Shown here: piece by piece, positions 32,935-41,689 of the stretch | Layout: every line of letters begins with the position of its first letter | How positions within the stretch are numbered: the stretch's first letter is position 1 | DNA from: an uncultured Oscillospiraceae bacterium | GTDB taxonomy: Bacteria; Bacillota; Clostridia; Oscillospirales; Acutalibacteraceae | Direction: 5' to 3' | Assembly (NCBI GenBank): GCA_948471095.1 | Contig: CAOKRG010000007.1 | Coordinates: 16,110-80,109, forward strand | Length of the DNA: 64,000 nt | The notes under the pieces: model-generated | What the model was told of the DNA's origin: nothing | What the model saw: only the letters and a program-made list of their open reading frames with translations | Database searches by the model: none | Program-made: the position numbers and the translations under genes

Positions 32935-33130
32935 AGCCCGCCAATAAGCAACGGGGATGCTTTGGTCGGGACTTATGACGTTGGCTTCGCCAAGTCGTCC
33001 CGAAGGGGGCCTACGGCCCTTTAAAAGAGTTGTTTGGCCTCCGGCGGCTTAAGGCTCCGCCTTAAGAATCCGCAAGGGGCCTAACGCCCCTTGACCGCGT
33101 ATATTGCTTACTTAGGGCTGTCGGGGTAAT
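32935..33130. repeat. Mosaic intergenic repeat, copy 6
   Basis: Modules: TTGGCTTCGCCAA (32981-32993), GGCCTACGGCC (33008-33018), CTCCGGCGG, TTAAGGCTCCGCCTTAA (33049-33065), AAGGGGCCTAACGCCCCTT (33075-33093, shared with copy 2) and the edge module TTGACCGCGTATATTGCTTA ending at 33130. Together with the 6S-like gene it accounts for the whole 32518-33146 gap. Confidence 0.8.
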
Positions 33131-33146
33131 TCTTTGTGGGCCCCGC

Positions 33147-34058
33147 TCAAGCGCCTGGACTAGCTAATTTGGCGAACAGGTCCGTAAACAGCGCGTCCCG
33201 GTTGATGTGGTACACATAGCGCATTAGGGGCGCGTCCGGACGCAGGGTGTAGTGGTTGTCATAGGCGGGCAGCGGGGTATGCTCCAGGCGGGACAGCATG
33301 AACCGGTCCCCCTGGTTCAGCAGCCAGGCCACCGCCGTCACGTCCCAGACCGCCCGTGTCCAGGCCGTGCCTTTGGCATAGCTCTCGGCGGCGGCAATGG
33401 TGTTCTCCGCCAGGTAGTCCGCCAGAGGATTTTTCTCCTTCAGCCAATATTCCAGCTCCGGCCGGGAGGTGGTGAACCCGTCTACCACTCCGTAGCAGGG
33501 CAGCTGCACAAAGGGGACCCCGCTGCCCATCACCACCCGGGCGGCGGCAATGTCCTGCATCATGTTGAACTCCTGGGTATCGCTCCAGTGCAGGGCGTGA
33601 CCGCCCAGCCAGACCACCACGGTGTTTTCCACCATCTTGGGCTCTAGGAGGATGGCGGAGGCCACGTTGGTAATGGCTCCAATGGCTACCACATAGAGGG
33701 GTTTTTCCGGGGAATACTCCCGGGCCCGCCGGGCCAGGTCCTCCGCCGCGGGGGAGCAGACCGGGGTGCGCTCATCCGGCAGATACCGGGCCGAGCCCTT
33801 AAAAACGGGAAGCTCCTCGCTCAGCAGCCTGAGGACCTTGAAAATCTCCTCATAGCTTTTCAGCATGCCGTCCTCGGGGCCGGTGGAGTTCTCATTGAAA
33901 AAGGGCGCGGCGTAAATGGCCTGGGGATGCAGAAGGTCTTTGGAGCGCATCATATAGGCCAGAGCGAACTGGTCGTCGATCTCGTTATAGGTGTCCGTGT
34001 CCAGCACCACGTCCACCGGGCCTTGCGGTACGCTGAGGTTATGCAGCCGCTTATTCAA
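33147..34058 (-). CDS. Nucleoside hydrolase-like protein
   Basis: A 303-residue protein of the inosine/uridine nucleoside hydrolase superfamily, which cleaves N-glycosidic bonds. The calcium-binding motif VVLDTDTYNEIDDQFALAY (about 17-35) is a modified DTDxxxDDxxA, and WDVTAVAWLL near 238 supplies the second Asp. Starts at TTG 34058, overlapping the end of the upstream dehydrogenase gene by eight bases, so translation is coupled. Relatives occur in carbohydrate loci, where the true substrate may be a modified sugar rather than a nucleoside. Confidence 0.85.
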   Translation of the reverse strand: MNKRLHNLSVPQGPVDVVLDTDTYNEIDDQFALAYMMRSKDLLHPQAIYAAPFFNENSTGPEDGMLKSYEEIFKVLRLLSEELPVFKGSARYLPDERTPVCSPAAEDLARRAREYSPEKPLYVVAIGAITNVASAILLEPKMVENTVVVWLGGHALHWSDTQEFNMMQDIAAARVVMGSGVPFVQLPCYGVVDGFTTSRPELEYWLKEKNPLADYLAENTIAAAESYAKGTAWTRAVWDVTAVAWLLNQGDRFMLSRLEHTPLPAYDNHYTLRPDAPLMRYVYHINRDALFTDLFAKLASPGA

Positions 34059-35172
34059 AGTCTACCACGATTCCCTTCTCATCGGACTCCAGCGCGGCCT
34101 CCATCAGCCGCAGGATGCGCAGGGCCTCCTCGTTCTTCACGATCTGCTCCGCCTCGCCGTTGATCACGTCGCATAGGTTGGAGTACAGGGCGTTGCGGTC
34201 ATATTGGATGTCCGGCAGGGGCAGGTCGTCCATGGTGTCCTCGTTCCGGGGGGCCATGGTCTTGGAGAGGCCCTCGCCCATCAAGATGGGGGTGGCGTCC
34301 TTGTCCTCCCAGCTGCGCAGCAGCACCATGTGGCCCAGATCCTGGAAGTCGTTGATGGTCGCGGTGCCCTTGGTGCCGGCCATGTACCAGTGGGGCAGGT
34401 TGATGAAGTTGCAGGTGCCCACCTCCACCGTGGCGGTGACGCCGTTTTCAAAGGTCATGTTCATGATGAAGCCGTCGTCCACCTCGTCGTTGGTGACGTG
34501 GGTCATTTTGGCATAGACCTTCTTGATCTTGCCGGGGATCATCATCACCATCCGGTCCAGCAGGTGCACGCCCCAGTCGAACATCATGCCGCCGCCCATG
34601 GCCTTGATGCCCCGCCAGTCGCCGGGAATGCCCCGGGAGCCGTGGTAGCGGGACTCGATGTGGAACACCTCGCCCAGGGTCTTCTCCTCATAGAGCTTCT
34701 TCATGATCAGGTAGTCCTTGTCCCAGCGGCGGTTCTGCCGGGGATAGAACACCTTGCCGGTCTCCTTGGCAACCTCCAGCACGTCCACCAGGTCCTGGCT
34801 GTTCATCATCACGGGCTTTTCGCACAGCACATGCTTGCCCGCCCGCATGGCGCGGATGGCCAGGTCCTTGTGGCTGTCGTTGGGGGTGGCCACCAGCACC
34901 ACGTCCACCTGGGGGTCGTCCAGAATCTCCTCAAAGCTGCCATAGGTGTGGAAGCCCTGCTTGCGGGCCCACTCCTGGCGCTCCTCCTTCACGTCGAAGG
35001 TGCCGGAAAGCGTCATTTTTGTCTTCAAGTCGGTGTCGCCCGGGGCCAGCTCCCGGCCCTTGGAGCCGTCGGTCATCCACAGAGCCTGTCCGCTGCCCGT
35101 AGCGATTGCAACCGCGTGTCCGCCGCCCATGCCGCCGCAGCCCACCACAGCAACATTGATAATCTTTGCCAT
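34051..35172 (-). CDS. Gfo/Idh/MocA-family oxidoreductase (2)
   Basis: A 373-residue NAD(P)-dependent dehydrogenase. The nucleotide-binding start is KIINVAVVGCGGMGGGHAVA, HVLCEKPVMMN (about 123) carries the EKP catalytic motif, and GGGMMFDWGVHLLDRMV (about 200) the conserved Asp/His region. It has GGAGGAAAC before ATG 35172 and a consensus promoter further up. First gene of an operon with the nucleoside hydrolase. The substrate is likely a sugar or cyclitol. Confidence 0.9.
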   Translation of the reverse strand: MAKIINVAVVGCGGMGGGHAVAIATGSGQALWMTDGSKGRELAPGDTDLKTKMTLSGTFDVKEERQEWARKQGFHTYGSFEEILDDPQVDVVLVATPNDSHKDLAIRAMRAGKHVLCEKPVMMNSQDLVDVLEVAKETGKVFYPRQNRRWDKDYLIMKKLYEEKTLGEVFHIESRYHGSRGIPGDWRGIKAMGGGMMFDWGVHLLDRMVMMIPGKIKKVYAKMTHVTNDEVDDGFIMNMTFENGVTATVEVGTCNFINLPHWYMAGTKGTATINDFQDLGHMVLLRSWEDKDATPILMGEGLSKTMAPRNEDTMDDLPLPDIQYDRNALYSNLCDVINGEAEQIVKNEEALRILRLMEAALESDEKGIVVDFE

Positions 35173-35253
35173 CTTGTTTCCTCCATATTTGTTTATTTTT
35201 GTCCTAGGGCTCCTCCTGTTTGAGGGAACCCGCGAATAGTCTATACATAACAA

Positions 35254-35282
35254 ATTGTAACATCTTTTTATGAAATATGCAA
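35254..35282 (-). promoter_or_regulatory. Promoter of the dehydrogenase-nucleoside hydrolase operon
   Basis: On the minus strand TTGCAT (35277-35282) and TACAAT (35254-35259) are 17 bases apart, about 80 bases before the dehydrogenase start. Confidence 0.7.
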
Positions 35283-35396
35283 GGGGGAAAGCGGGAGTTT
35301 TTTTACGGGAGGAGACGGCCGGTGTTTGCCGCCCTATTTTTTTCCGCGCCGCCTTTTTATGGCCGCCTCCGGCGGCTTAAGAATCTTCAAAGACTT

Positions 35397-36239
35397 TTAT
35401 TGTTTCGCTGTTTGGGCTGGGCGCGTGAGCTGGTAGAAGGCCACGGCGCTGGCGGCCGCCACGTTTAGGGAGTCCACCCCATGGGACATGGGGATGCGTA
35501 CCGTGTAGTCGCATTGGGCGATGGTCTGGGGGGCCAGGCCGTCTCCCTCCGTGCCCAAGACAATGGCCAAACGCTCTTCCCGCAGCAGGCGGGGGTCGGC
35601 AATGTCCAGGGAGTCCGCCCGCAGGGCCATGGCGGCGGTGGAAAAGCCCAGCCGCCTTAAAAAGTCCGGCCAATCTTCCGGCAGATAGGCCCAAGGAACC
35701 AAAAACACGTTGCCCATGCTGACCCGCAGGGCCCGCCGGTAGAGGGGGTCGCTGCCCTGGGCGGTAAGGAGCACCGCGTCGATGTCCAGCGCGGCGGCGG
35801 AGCGGAAAATGGCCCCCAGGTTGGTGGGGTTCATTACGTTTTCCAGCACGGCCACCCGGCGCGCGCCCTGGCAGGCCTGTTCCGGCGGGAGCGGGGCCGG
35901 CCTCCGCATGGCGCACAGCATGCCCCGGGTCAGGTGGAAGCCGGTGAGCTGGCACAGCACCTCTTCCGAGGCAACATACACCGGCACGGGGCCGCAGCGT
36001 TCCAACAGAGGGCGGCCCTTGCCCAGGGCGTGCTTTTTCTCCATAAGGAAGGATACCGGCACGCATCCCGCGTCCAGGGCCCGGCCAATGACCAGGGGGC
36101 TTTCGCCGATGAAGAGGGCGTTGGCCGGGTCCGCCCGGTTTACCAGCTGGTTTTCCGTCAGGCGGGCGTAAACGTCCAGCTCCGGCGCGCAAAAGTCCGT
36201 AATTTCGATCAAGTGAAATGCATCCATACAATTCGCCAT
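35397..36239 (-). CDS. TrmH/SpoU-family RNA 2'-O-methyltransferase
   Basis: A 280-residue RNA methyltransferase. The N-terminal substrate-binding domain (1-125) precedes the knotted SPOUT domain with its three motifs: ENVMNPTNLGAIFRSA (about 143), IVLGTEGDGL (about 225) and IPMSHGVDSLNVAAASAVAF (about 248). It would methylate a ribose 2'-OH in rRNA or tRNA; the target base is not evident. The start may be MANC at 36239 or the Met four residues later. Stand-alone gene. Confidence 0.92.
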   Translation of the reverse strand: MANCMDAFHLIEITDFCAPELDVYARLTENQLVNRADPANALFIGESPLVIGRALDAGCVPVSFLMEKKHALGKGRPLLERCGPVPVYVASEEVLCQLTGFHLTRGMLCAMRRPAPLPPEQACQGARRVAVLENVMNPTNLGAIFRSAAALDIDAVLLTAQGSDPLYRRALRVSMGNVFLVPWAYLPEDWPDFLRRLGFSTAAMALRADSLDIADPRLLREERLAIVLGTEGDGLAPQTIAQCDYTVRIPMSHGVDSLNVAAASAVAFYQLTRPAQTAKQ

Positions 36240-36437
36240 CCTTTGCCCTCAGTATAGCCCATTTGCGCAAAAAGAGCAACCTTGAGAACGCGCCCCGCAA
36301 GATATTCATATATATTGCTGAGCAAAGAAAAAATATTTTTTATTTTTCCGTAAAAGAAACAAAACACAAGAGCTGCGTGTTAAAACATCTTATAAGAAAG
36401 GTAAACCCGGCCCGCGGCGAACCAAAATGGGGCTGTC

Positions 36438-37700
36438 ATGCTGCTTTGCGCGGCGCTTTCCGCCGGCGCGGCGGAGGAGCCTCCCATGCCGGAGGGCGGC
36501 GTGGAGCTGACGGAAGACGATTTTATCGTACCGGAGGCAGCGGCGGCTTACATCGCGGAGTTTTTTGTGGAGGACATGGCGGAGTCCGGCCACACCAGAT
36601 GGAACAGCGGGACCAAGGCGGTGAACACGGTGGTCATGTATGACGAGACCGGCCTTGCGCCCTCCGCCTACGCGGTGGAGTTGACCGAGGGCTATGTGGT
36701 GGTCTCGGCCTATGCGGATGTACCCAGCTTGGTTTTGGAGTGGGCCGACGAGGGGGAGCCGGTGTACAGCGGGGCGTCCCTGGCGGCGGAGGAAGATCTG
36801 ATCTACACCAGTCCCCTGGACTATTATGTGACGGATGGGGAAGCGGTGGAGACCCTCCAAGGGGAAGAGGTGGACGCGGAAGAAATTCCCACGCCGCTGC
36901 AAGACTGCCGCAGCCAGGAGAACGTGGCCCCGGCCCTGCGGGAGACCATAGCGGAGGAAAAGACCGCCTGGTTGGAAGACCATCCGTTTGCGGCGTATGC
37001 GGGGACGGATTCCAATAAAGGGGATTATATTACGGATCCATTCGTATATGCACATAATGCATATACGCAAAGAGGAGAATGGAAATGCACCGACTGGAAG
37101 AATTATTGGGAAAACTACACAGGCTATGCCTTGAGAGATGAGCAAATTCCTGGGTGTAAGAATCCTTGCGTTCCAGTATCAATAACAAACTTGATGAGAC
37201 TCTATGGAAATAGGTATGGTACAACAAGTGCAATAGCAATTAAGAATACTTCTAATACTTCGATTTTCAAAAGTATTATCGAGTTGAAATATTGGGCTGG
37301 TCCTTTTCAGCATTACTATTATAAACCGGATAGCAAAGGAACGACTGGAGATTTGGCTGATGATTTCGCCCGGGATGCTTTTGCAAAATACAACATAAAT
37401 GCGGTCGTGGGGAATATGAGCCACCTCTATGTAAGCCAGGTAAAAGAAGCACTGTCACATACGCACAAAGTGGTGCAAATACACCTGGGGGCGGATGATG
37501 CCAATCCGTACAGAGTGGATGATATTGGTCATGTAGTCGTTGGCTATGCGTACACTGAGCTATGGAATGACTACAGTAATGAGATTTACACATTTATTAA
37601 AATATTAGATGGACAGAATACGGGCAATCGTTTCATTGATGCCTCATTTGTCGCGGAACAAGGAACAAGCAGTTTTGCAGTGGTTGATTTTGCGGGATAA
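36438..37700 (+). CDS. Secreted cysteine-protease-like protein with truncated signal peptide (mosaic gene)
   Basis: A 420-residue frame. The first residues, MLLCAALSAGAAEE, look like the end of a signal peptide without its basic N-region; an in-frame stop is only 12 codons upstream and no good ribosome binding site is visible, so the 5' end may be lost. Residues about 50-110 resemble the propeptide of streptopain-like peptidases (YAVELTEGYVVVSAYADVPS). The C-terminal half is papain-like: CKNPCVPVSITNLM with candidate Cys near 243 and DIGHVVVGYAY with candidate His near 362. Base composition drops sharply from about 37,020 on, indicating a transplanted C-terminal part. Confidence 0.6.
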   Translation: MLLCAALSAGAAEEPPMPEGGVELTEDDFIVPEAAAAYIAEFFVEDMAESGHTRWNSGTKAVNTVVMYDETGLAPSAYAVELTEGYVVVSAYADVPSLVLEWADEGEPVYSGASLAAEEDLIYTSPLDYYVTDGEAVETLQGEEVDAEEIPTPLQDCRSQENVAPALRETIAEEKTAWLEDHPFAAYAGTDSNKGDYITDPFVYAHNAYTQRGEWKCTDWKNYWENYTGYALRDEQIPGCKNPCVPVSITNLMRLYGNRYGTTSAIAIKNTSNTSIFKSIIELKYWAGPFQHYYYKPDSKGTTGDLADDFARDAFAKYNINAVVGNMSHLYVSQVKEALSHTHKVVQIHLGADDANPYRVDDIGHVVVGYAYTELWNDYSNEIYTFIKILDGQNTGNRFIDASFVAEQGTSSFAVVDFAG

Positions 37701-37722
37701 CATTTTTCCACGGAGGTCTCCC

Positions 37723-38274
37723 ATGAAAAAGAAAAAACCTCTCAAGCGCCTCATTCTGCTCCTACTGGCCGTCCTCATTCTAGCCGGGGCCGCGTACATA
37801 GGCTATGACTATGGCGTTGCCCCCCGGCTGGAATCAAGCCGCTTGGTCTTCGAGCCCTTCTCCGGGAAGCTGTTTAACGTGAACCCCAAAAGCATTGTGT
37901 TCGCTTGGCTTGTAAGACCAGGGAAAGAGAACCTCGAATATAGACGCGATATTTCCGGCAGGAACGGGCCTGCCCGTATCACGAAATTCGCCGAAGCTCT
38001 CAACAACTACCGCTATTCCTTCTGGCTTCCCTGTGGGTGGAACCCGATGGGCTCCTGGACTCCAATGGGCTCCGAAGCCGGGGAGATCGCAAGCTTCAAT
38101 TTGTCTTTTTCTGATGGAGATGACTTATACCGATGCTTTTTTGATGAAAACCGCATTTGGGTAGGCCGTCTGTGGAACAACCTGGAGAAGGGCAAAGAGC
38201 CTGTGCGTTGGGTAGAGGGAGCCTGGTACTACGGGGGCCGGGACCTATACGACGCGCTGATGGCGCTGGAATAA
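37723..38274 (+). CDS. Membrane-anchored protein of unknown function
   Basis: A 183-residue protein with a basic start (MKKKKPLKRL) and one membrane segment (about 11-27), so the rest would be outside the cell. The outer domain has several Trp and aromatic residues (YSFWLPCGWNPMGSWTPMG, RWVEGAWYYGGRDLYDAL) and recalls small beta-rich lipoprotein-like domains, but I recognise no family. It follows the protease-like gene by 22 bases with its own CGGAGGT site, so it may be an inhibitor, immunity or partner protein; this is context inference only. Confidence 0.55.
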   Translation: MKKKKPLKRLILLLLAVLILAGAAYIGYDYGVAPRLESSRLVFEPFSGKLFNVNPKSIVFAWLVRPGKENLEYRRDISGRNGPARITKFAEALNNYRYSFWLPCGWNPMGSWTPMGSEAGEIASFNLSFSDGDDLYRCFFDENRIWVGRLWNNLEKGKEPVRWVEGAWYYGGRDLYDALMALE

Positions 38275-38283
38275 GGAAAAACA

Positions 38284-38316
38284 AAAGCCGCGGGGGAAAC
38301 CCGGCGGCTTTCTCGT
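38284..38316. terminator. Bidirectional terminator between convergent genes
   Basis: AAAGCCGC and GCGGCTTT arms with an extra GGG/CCC pairing around GGAAA. It lies between the convergent membrane-protein and MATE genes, with A and T runs at its ends. Confidence 0.7.
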
Positions 38317-38320
38317 TTGA

Positions 38321-39697
38321 TCAGGACCGCTTCCGGTCCTTCTTTTTTCCAAAATTTTCCGGGTCCTTGAACCAGAGGCTTAGGTAGAGGAAGGAGGGGA
38401 TCAGCCCCAGCACCCAGCCAATGGGCGCGGCCAGCCAGATGCCCACATAGCCGATGGCCAAAGGCAGCAGCACGGAGATGCCGATCTTCGAAACCAGCTC
38501 CACGATGCTGGAGACCAGCGTCACCTTAACCGCGCCAATGCCCCGTAGGGCGGAGTTCACGGTCCAGATGGCTCCCAGGGCCACAAAGCAGGCTGCCTCC
38601 ACCCGGATCATGCTCACCGCCGCGTCCAGCACGTACTGGCTGGGGTTCTCCATGAAGACCAAGGCCAGGGGGCGGGCAAAAAGCAGCATCACAACCGTGG
38701 AGAGCAGAGCCAGCCCGCCCACAATGCCGACGCCCTTTTTTAGGCCCTCCTGAATGCGGCCGTACTGCTTCGCGCCGAAGTTTTGGCCAGCGTAGACGGA
38801 GAAGGAAAAGGCCACGTTGGAGAAGGAGATGGTGGCCAGCTGCTCCACCTTGCCGCCCACCGTGTAGGCCGCCACAATGTCGGAGCCAAAGGAGTTGATG
38901 ACCGCGGTGATGACGAACATGCCCACGCACAGCACCATGCTTTGGAAGCACATGGGCAGGCCGATGCGCAGGTACTCCCGGATCATCGCGCCGTCAAACC
39001 GCCAGGCCTCCCGGCCGGGCTTGAGGCGGGGGTGCTTTTTCAGCATATAGCCGATGCACAGCACCGCCGAGGCGGTCTGGGAGATTACCGTGGCAAAGGC
39101 CACGCCCGCCACGCCGCCCTGGAAGGCCAGCACGAAGAGCAGGTCCAGGCCCACGTTCAGCAGGGAGCTGAAGATCAGGAAATAGAGGGGCGTTTTGGAG
39201 TCCCCGATGGCCCGCAGCACGGAGGTGGCCCCATTGTAGGCGAGCAGGGCGATGGTCAGGCCGCAGGTAATCTGGATGTAGGTGACGGACTGGTCTATGA
39301 TGTTTTCCGGCGTGCCCAGCAGGAGCATGACCGGCCGGGCCCCAAAGAGGGACAGTAGGCCCAACGCCACCCCGCCCGCCAGCACCAGGTAGGCCGCGTG
39401 GGTCACGGCCTTGTGGAGGCGGTCCGCCTGCCGGGCCCCCTCGGCCTGGGAGACAATGACCGACAGGCCGTTGGTCAGGCCGTTGCCCATGAACATGATG
39501 AAGGAGAAGGTGGAGCCCGTGGCCCCGATGGCCGCCAGGGCGTCGATGCTGACAAAGCGGCCGACCACAATGGTGTCCACCATGTTGTACATCAGTTGGA
39601 ACACGCCGCCAATCCACATGGGTATGGCGAACAGAATCAACAGCTTCGCGGGGGAGCCCTCGGTCATGTCCAGGTTCGCCGCTTTTGTTTTTGCCAT
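38321..39697 (-). CDS. MATE-family multidrug efflux transporter (1)
   Basis: A 458-residue membrane protein with 12 predicted helices in two bundles. SPAKLLILFAIPMWIGGVFQ and the following YNMVDTIVVGRFVS are the family start. The two halves show internal similarity (SVLRAIGDSKTPLYFLI and SALRGIGAVKVTLVSSI). It would export organic cations in exchange for sodium or protons; substrate unknown. Not clearly linked to neighbours. Confidence 0.9.
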   Translation of the reverse strand: MAKTKAANLDMTEGSPAKLLILFAIPMWIGGVFQLMYNMVDTIVVGRFVSIDALAAIGATGSTFSFIMFMGNGLTNGLSVIVSQAEGARQADRLHKAVTHAAYLVLAGGVALGLLSLFGARPVMLLLGTPENIIDQSVTYIQITCGLTIALLAYNGATSVLRAIGDSKTPLYFLIFSSLLNVGLDLLFVLAFQGGVAGVAFATVISQTASAVLCIGYMLKKHPRLKPGREAWRFDGAMIREYLRIGLPMCFQSMVLCVGMFVITAVINSFGSDIVAAYTVGGKVEQLATISFSNVAFSFSVYAGQNFGAKQYGRIQEGLKKGVGIVGGLALLSTVVMLLFARPLALVFMENPSQYVLDAAVSMIRVEAACFVALGAIWTVNSALRGIGAVKVTLVSSIVELVSKIGISVLLPLAIGYVGIWLAAPIGWVLGLIPSFLYLSLWFKDPENFGKKKDRKRS

Positions 39698-39802
39698 AAC
39701 GGTCTCACGCTTTCCAAATATAAATTTCTACCATTCGAGCCGGAAGGGAGAGGGTCAAAACGCCCGGCAGCGGCCTGCGGCCTCACAAAGAGAAGCCGCC
39801 CC

Positions 39803-41689
39803 CTAAGCCTGCTTTTGAAGCTGCTCCTTGTTGTATTGCAGGGTGTACAGGTTGTAGTACCGGCCCTTCTGGTGGAGCAGCTCCTGGTGGGTGCCCTGCT
39901 CCAGGATCTGGCCGTGGCTGAGCAGAATGATGTTGTCCGCGTGCTGGATGGTGGAGAGCCGGTGGGCCACGATCAGCATGGTGCCGATGTTCTTCATCTT
40001 TTCCAGGGAGTCCTGAATCAGCAGCTCGGTCTCCGTGTCGATGTTGGCGGTGGCCTCGTCCAGAATCATCACGGCGGGCTTATGGATGATGGTGCGGGCA
40101 AAGGAGAGCAGCTGCCGTTGGCCAGCCGAGAAGTTGTTGCCCCGCTCCCGGACCACCTCGTCCAGGCCGTTGTCCAGGCGGTAGATGAAGCTGTCGGCGT
40201 TCACGTACTCGCAGGCCCGGCGGATGTCCTCGTTGGGGAATTCGTCCCGCAGCACAATGTTGCTGCGGATGGTGCCGGAGAACAGGAACACATCCTGAAG
40301 CATCTGGCCGAAGTGCCGGCGCAGGGAAGAGAGTGTGATGCTCTTAATATCCATCCCATCAATGAGGATCTGGCCCTTCTGAATGTCATAGTTCCGGCAG
40401 ATGAGGGAGAGGATGGTGGACTTGCCCGAGCCCGTGGAGCCCACGAAGGCCACGGTCTGCTTGGGGTCGATGTGGAAGCTGACGCCCTTTAGGACCCACT
40501 CGCCGGGGTTGTAGGCGAACCACACGTCCCGGAACTCGATCTCGCCCCGGATGGTTTCAACGTCCTTGGCCTCCGGGCCGTCCACGATCTCCGGAACCAT
40601 GTCCATCACGGTGAAGATTTTCTCCGCCGCCGCAAAGGAGCGCTGCAGCATGTCGAACTGTTCGGCCAGCTGCTGGATGGGGTTGAAGAACTTGGAGATG
40701 TACATGTAAAAGGAGACGATCAGGCCGCTGGACACGGTCTGGCCCAAAAAGTTCCAGCCGCCGATGTAGCCCCGGCCGCCCAGGTACATCAGGCACATCA
40801 CGGAGGAGATGTACAGCATATACACCATGGGCTGGAAGATGCCGAAGACGAACATCCGGCTGCGCTTGGCCTTTTCCAGGGTGCGGGACTTTTCCAAAAA
40901 GTCCTGCATCTTCCGGTCCTCCCGGTTAAAGATCTGGGTGATTTTAATGCCGGAAAGGTTCTCGGAAAGGTAGGTGTTGATGTCCGTGGTGGCGTCGTTG
41001 ACCCGCAGATGGACGCTGCGGGAGAAGCGCCGGAAAATGATGGTGAACAGCACCACAAAGGGCACGAAGCACAGGATCATCAGGGTAAGCATGTAGTTGA
41101 GCATCAGCATGGCCGCCAGCACGCCGAAGATTACCATCACGTTTTTGGCCAGGGTCACAATGATGTTGGTGAACATGAAGGAGATGGCGTTGGGGTCGTT
41201 GCTGACGCGGGTGACCAGCTTGCCCACAGGGATGTTGTTCAACTGCTCGTGGGACAGGCTTTCGATGTGGGTGAACACGTCCTGGCGCATGGCCGAGAGG
41301 ATCTTCTGGCCCACCTTTTGCAGCACCATGGCCTGGATGTAGGTGCACACCAGGGACACCAGCAGGACCGCCACATAGACGCCCACAACCGAGAGCAGAT
41401 AGGACATTGTAAAGTCGCCCACCACGGTCTCTTCAATGTGGCCCACCAGCAGCGGCGAGACCACCTCATAGCCGATGGACAGCAGCATTACAAAGAACAC
41501 CAGCACGAACTGCCATTTATAGGGTTTCGCGTAGTGGAGTAGCCGCTGGATGATCTCCGAGTCCGGCATGCTGCGCTCCCGGTTTTCCAGGGCGTTTTTC
41601 CGCTTGGCGGTGAAAAAGGCCGCCAAAAACAGAAGCGAGAAGGTCCCAATGATGCCGCCCACAATCAGGACGGGTAAAATATCACGCAT
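39803..41689 (-). CDS. ABC exporter half, active ATP site subunit (heterodimeric multidrug type)
   Basis: A 628-residue fused permease-ATPase. An N-terminal helix (about 1-30), six membrane helices and the nucleotide-binding domain follow in order. Walker A is VGSTGSGKST, Walker B is VMILDEATANID with the catalytic Glu, but the signature is FSAGQRQ instead of LSGGQ. It overlaps the upstream subunit by eight bases. In heterodimeric exporters such as TM287/288 one composite site is degenerate; here the defective signature pairs with the DD Walker B of the partner. ATG 41689 was preferred to an earlier Met by ribosome-binding-site position. Confidence 0.92.
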   Translation of the reverse strand: MRDILPVLIVGGIIGTFSLLFLAAFFTAKRKNALENRERSMPDSEIIQRLLHYAKPYKWQFVLVFFVMLLSIGYEVVSPLLVGHIEETVVGDFTMSYLLSVVGVYVAVLLVSLVCTYIQAMVLQKVGQKILSAMRQDVFTHIESLSHEQLNNIPVGKLVTRVSNDPNAISFMFTNIIVTLAKNVMVIFGVLAAMLMLNYMLTLMILCFVPFVVLFTIIFRRFSRSVHLRVNDATTDINTYLSENLSGIKITQIFNREDRKMQDFLEKSRTLEKAKRSRMFVFGIFQPMVYMLYISSVMCLMYLGGRGYIGGWNFLGQTVSSGLIVSFYMYISKFFNPIQQLAEQFDMLQRSFAAAEKIFTVMDMVPEIVDGPEAKDVETIRGEIEFRDVWFAYNPGEWVLKGVSFHIDPKQTVAFVGSTGSGKSTILSLICRNYDIQKGQILIDGMDIKSITLSSLRRHFGQMLQDVFLFSGTIRSNIVLRDEFPNEDIRRACEYVNADSFIYRLDNGLDEVVRERGNNFSAGQRQLLSFARTIIHKPAVMILDEATANIDTETELLIQDSLEKMKNIGTMLIVAHRLSTIQHADNIILLSHGQILEQGTHQELLHQKGRYYNLYTLQYNKEQLQKQA

